Source: Bryobacterales bacterium (lineage in GTDB: Bacteria > Acidobacteriota > Terriglobia > Bryobacterales > Bryobacteraceae). From it: 64,000 nt of DNA. Shown here one piece after another: positions 61,277 through 64,000 of this stretch; positions within the stretch are counted from its first letter, which is position 1; the number at the start of each line of letters is the position of its first letter. The notes beneath the pieces were generated by a model. The model was not told where the DNA came from and ran no database searches. It was given only the letters and a program-made list of their open reading frames with translations. The stretch covers positions 1 to 64,000 of the forward strand of contig JADKID010000016.1 of the NCBI GenBank assembly GCA_016721425.1, given 5' to 3'. The position numbers and the translations under genes were made by a program.

Positions 61277-62360
61277 AACACCCACGAGCGAGCGCCTGAT
61301 CTCGTTGGACGCCTTCCGCGGCCTGACCATGGCGCTGATGGTGCTGGTCAACGACGCGGGCGGGCCGGTGACGTATGGTGCGCTGGAACATGCGGAGTGG
61401 CACGGATGGACCCTGACCGACACCGTGTTTCCGTCGTTTCTGTGGATCGTTGGCGTGGCCATGACGTTGGCGCTTTCCAAGCGTTCGGCGGCTGGGGTGG
61501 CACGCGGCCAGTTGATGATGCAGGCTGTGCGGCGGGCGGCGATTCTCTTCGCGCTGGGGTTGCTGGTCTACGCATTCCCGCACTTTGATCTCTCCACGCA
61601 GAGGCTGCTGGGAGTGCTGCAGCGCATCGCCATTTGCTACGTTGTGGCCACCGCGATTTGGCTGACGTCATCGATCCGCGCGCAGATCATCTGGATCGTT
61701 GGGCTGCTGACATCCTATTGGCTGATCATGTTCTACGCGCCGGTGCCGGGAGTGGGCGCCGGGTTCCTGGATGTGGAGCGGAACTTCGCGCACTACGTCG
61801 ACAGCATCGTGCTGGGCGTGCACAACTACAGGCATACGAAGACGTGGGACCCGGAGGGCCTTGTCAGTACGCTGCCGGCGATTGCCACGGCGCTGCTGGG
61901 CGTGATGGCGGCGCATATCCTACGGCTGAAGAAGACACTGGCCGAGCGGACGGCGTGGCTGTTCTTCACAGGGAATCTGCTGATCGCGGCAGGGCTGATC
62001 TGCAACGTGTGGCTGCCCATCAACAAGAAGCTGTGGACGAGTTCGTTCACGCTGTTCATGGCGGGCCTGGACTTCGTGGTGTTCGCGATCTGCGTATGGT
62101 GCGTCGACTATCTGGGCTGGAAGCGGATTGCGCGGCCGTTCGTGATTCTGGGGAGTAACGCGATTGCGATCTACATGGTGTCGGAGATTCTGGCGGAGAC
62201 GCTGCATCTGCTGAAGTGGCACGAGTGGATCTACGCGAACGTCTTCCTGGCCGTGGCCTCGCCGATCAACGCATCACTACTGTACGCAGTGTGCTACACC
62301 TTGCTGATGTTCGCCGTGGCTTGGGTGCTGTACCGCAAGGGCTGGTTTCTGCGGGTGTAG
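61269..62360 (+). CDS. Heparan-alpha-glucosaminide N-acetyltransferase-like membrane acyltransferase
   Basis: 363 residues, ATG start. About ten membrane helices. The family start SERLISLDAFRGLTMALMVL, then NDAGGP, LEHAEWHGWTLTDTVFPSFL and FGIVGVAMTLAL-like (LWIVGVAMTLALSK), with LLGVLQRIAICYVVATAIWL, are those of HGSNAT/YeiB-related DUF5009 proteins. These transfer acetyl from cytoplasmic acetyl-CoA to a sugar outside the membrane. The conserved His of HGSNAT is probably in EHAEWHGW. Confidence 0.9.
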   Translation: MSETPTSERLISLDAFRGLTMALMVLVNDAGGPVTYGALEHAEWHGWTLTDTVFPSFLWIVGVAMTLALSKRSAAGVARGQLMMQAVRRAAILFALGLLVYAFPHFDLSTQRLLGVLQRIAICYVVATAIWLTSSIRAQIIWIVGLLTSYWLIMFYAPVPGVGAGFLDVERNFAHYVDSIVLGVHNYRHTKTWDPEGLVSTLPAIATALLGVMAAHILRLKKTLAERTAWLFFTGNLLIAAGLICNVWLPINKKLWTSSFTLFMAGLDFVVFAICVWCVDYLGWKRIARPFVILGSNAIAIYMVSEILAETLHLLKWHEWIYANVFLAVASPINASLLYAVCYTLLMFAVAWVLYRKGWFLRV

Positions 62361-62375
62361 CTACACTGGAAACAT

Positions 62376-63623
62376 ATGCCCACCTCCGGCGCGTCCAGCG
62401 CCCTGCTGATCCACGTCTCCGGCCATGACAAGCCGGGCCTCACTCACGCGCTGACGTCCATCCTGGGCCGTCACAACGTGCGCGTGCTCGATATCGGGCA
62501 GGCCGTGATTCACGACGGTCTGGCGCTGGGGATCCTCATTGAACTGACGGATGAGATGCGCTCGTCGGCGCTGCTGACCGATCTGCTGCTGGAGGCGCAC
62601 TCGCTGGGCGTCACCATCAAATTCTCTGCCTCCTCCGCGGAGGAGTATGACGCCTGGGTGGAGTCGCAATCCAAGCAGCGCTTCATTATCACGCTGCTGG
62701 GGCCGGTGATCGACGCGGCGCACATTGCGGCCGTGAGCGGTGTTCTGGCCGCGGCGAACGTCAACATCGATCGCATCGACCGGCTCTCGTCGCGCTCGCC
62801 GCTGCACGCTGCTGCGACGCCGCCGCGATTCTGTGCGGAGTTCAGCGCCAGCGGCGCGGGCGTGGACGAGGACGGGTTGCGCACGAGTCTGGCGGAATTG
62901 ACGGCAGGCGGGGAGATCGACATCTCGTTTCAGCACGACTCCATCTGGCGGCGGAACCGGCGGCTGGTGGCGTTTGACATGGACTCCACTCTGATCCAGG
63001 GCGAGGTGATCGACGAACTGGCGCGCGAGGCTGGAGTGGGCGAGCAGGTGGCGGCCATTACAGAAGCGGCGATGCGCGGTGAGCTCGATTTTCAGGCGAG
63101 CTTCCGGCGGCGCGTGGGGTTGCTGAAGGGCTTGCCGGAGACGGCGCTCGATACCGTTCTGCGGCGGATTCCGTTGACCGACGGCGCAGAGCGGCTGGCG
63201 GGTACGCTGCGGCGGCTGGGCTACAAGACGGCGATCCTTTCGGGCGGCTTCACGTTTTTCGGGCGCGTGTTGCAGGAGCGGCTGGGGATCGATCACCTGC
63301 ACGCCAATGAGTTGGAGATCCGCGACGGGCGTGTGACTGGCGAGGTGACGGGTGAGATCGTCGACGGCGCGCGCAAGGCAGCGCTGCTGCGGCAACTGGC
63401 CGCGGAGCAGAATCTCAGCCTGGAGCAGGTGATCGCGGTGGGCGACGGCGCCAACGATTTGCCGATGCTGCGGCTGGCGGGGCTGGGCATCGCGTTCCGC
63501 GCCAAACCGCTGGTGCGGGCCAGCGCGCGGCAATCGCTCTCGACGCTGGGGTTGGACGGGATCCTGTATTTGATCGGCGTACGGGACCGCGAGATGGGGC
63601 CTGACACGGCCGTTGAACTGTGA
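62376..63623 (+). CDS. serB: Phosphoserine phosphatase with N-terminal ACT region
   Basis: 415 residues, ATG start. An ACT-like regulatory region (LLIHVSGHDKPGLTHALTSI, RFIITLLGPVIDAAHIAAVS) occupies residues 1-180. The HAD catalytic domain follows: LVAFDMDSTLIQGEVIDELA (nucleophile Asp), KTAILSGGFTFFGRVLQERL and VIAVGDGANDLPMLRLAGLG. It is the SerB2-like form with two ACT segments, which hydrolyses phosphoserine, the last step of serine synthesis. The length matches that form. Confidence 0.95.
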   Translation: MPTSGASSALLIHVSGHDKPGLTHALTSILGRHNVRVLDIGQAVIHDGLALGILIELTDEMRSSALLTDLLLEAHSLGVTIKFSASSAEEYDAWVESQSKQRFIITLLGPVIDAAHIAAVSGVLAAANVNIDRIDRLSSRSPLHAAATPPRFCAEFSASGAGVDEDGLRTSLAELTAGGEIDISFQHDSIWRRNRRLVAFDMDSTLIQGEVIDELAREAGVGEQVAAITEAAMRGELDFQASFRRRVGLLKGLPETALDTVLRRIPLTDGAERLAGTLRRLGYKTAILSGGFTFFGRVLQERLGIDHLHANELEIRDGRVTGEVTGEIVDGARKAALLRQLAAEQNLSLEQVIAVGDGANDLPMLRLAGLGIAFRAKPLVRASARQSLSTLGLDGILYLIGVRDREMGPDTAVEL

Positions 63624-63724
63624 TAGAAATAGATCAGAGATCCACCGGGTCTCTGGATCGCGCCGCCGATTCGCCGTAACCCGCGCCGCTTAGTGCCCTC
63701 GTGCCACGTTCGGGAGCGCACTCG

Positions 63725-64000
63725 TTGACCGCCCGTTCCTTGTTGCTGTCAACGCTGGTGACGCTACTGCATGGCTGGACGTGTGCCCAGACGATCAATC
63801 TTCAGGTTTCTGCAATTCCCAGCGCCGCCACGCGCGTGGTTGCCGTGGTGGATCAGGGTGGATTGGCTGCACCGATCCGGTTCTCCAAGGATGTCACCGC
63901 GGGTGCGTTGACGGCCACGCTGTCACTGGCAGTGCCGGCGGGCGGGCCGTACCGCGTGCGCGCCATTGCCTTCACCGCGGGCCTGGCGTACCCGGCGATC
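63725..64000 (+). CDS. Secreted protein, N-terminal fragment
   Basis: Partial gene leaving the right edge; 92 codons from TTG 63725, with GGGAG 8 bases upstream (GTG 63701 is an alternative that adds eight residues). A signal peptide (TARSLLLSTLVTLLHGWTCA) ends before QTINLQVSAIPSATRVVAVV, then a beta-rich segment (DQGGLAAPIRFSKDVTAGAL, TLSLAVPAGGPYRVRAIAFT). Too little is visible to name the family. It may belong to the large surface proteins typical of this group. Confidence 0.55.
   Translation, partial: MTARSLLLSTLVTLLHGWTCAQTINLQVSAIPSAATRVVAVVDQGGLAAPIRFSKDVTAGALTATLSLAVPAGGPYRVRAIAFTAGLAYPAI

Overview
The window looks like chromosomal DNA from a high-GC Acidobacteriota of the Bryobacterales/Solibacter type. 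The evidence is the family mix: a secreted protein with the TIGR03437 Solibacter-type C-terminal domain, a TIGR03118/CxxCH protein, BACON-like repeats in a secreted protease, a Planctomycete-type cytochrome c fused to ankyrin repeats, many Tat or Sec exported proteins, GH95 and GH140-like glycosidases, and a plain housekeeping set. This placement is inference from family content; no rRNA gene is present. I saw no tRNA, rRNA, CRISPR array or complete insertion sequence.

Layout. 0-2 kb: the 5' end of a phage-terminase-like gene leaving the left edge, two phage-neighbourhood hypothetical modules and a REP-like palindrome lying inside an open frame. 1.6-5.1 kb: a two-subunit molybdenum hydroxylase and a lactonase-type beta-propeller. 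5.2-10.8 kb: one co-directional run of sirtuin, larC, metG, tatD and polyprenyl diphosphate synthase with overlapping or near-overlapping ends. 10.8-19 kb: LolD-like ATPase with a PQQ-type propeller, a BACON metalloprotease, a cytochrome/ankyrin/toroid fusion and an unknown secreted protein. 19-28 kb: GT4 glycosyltransferase, an EhpF/LuxE-like ligase plus aldehyde dehydrogenase pair, a Tat-exported unknown, then glcD, a frameshifted UroD-like gene and a methyltransferase. 28-34 kb: an ECF sigma factor pair, two PTPS paralogues with folE, a LysW-like acidic protein and a chain of small secreted thioredoxin and carboxypeptidase-regulatory-like proteins. 34-37 kb: a three-gene cassette of NoeA-like methyltransferase, membrane sulfatase and a 47-residue membrane protein. 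37-42 kb: rpiB-deoC-GAF/SpoIIE-lysA. 42-53 kb: a frameshifted GH140-like gene, secreted proteins, an HTH/membrane-protein pair with a clear promoter-operator, a truncated HDOD gene, hemerythrin, amidohydrolase and a TPP enzyme, tpiA. 53-64 kb: sulfatase, bacilliredoxin, GH95 fucosidase, GT2, lysS, LolC/E, HGSNAT-like acyltransferase, serB and the start of one more secreted protein.

Across the window the + strand changes from C-rich (about 1-6 kb) to G-rich (about 10 kb onward) whichever strand is coding, which is the pattern of a replication-strand switch. Two genes carry single-base frameshifts and one has a 5' deletion; two long G runs (22 and 34 G, each followed by a C run) sit in an intergenic region beside a paired-hairpin element found three times here. 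Some of these may be sequencing or assembly errors rather than biology.
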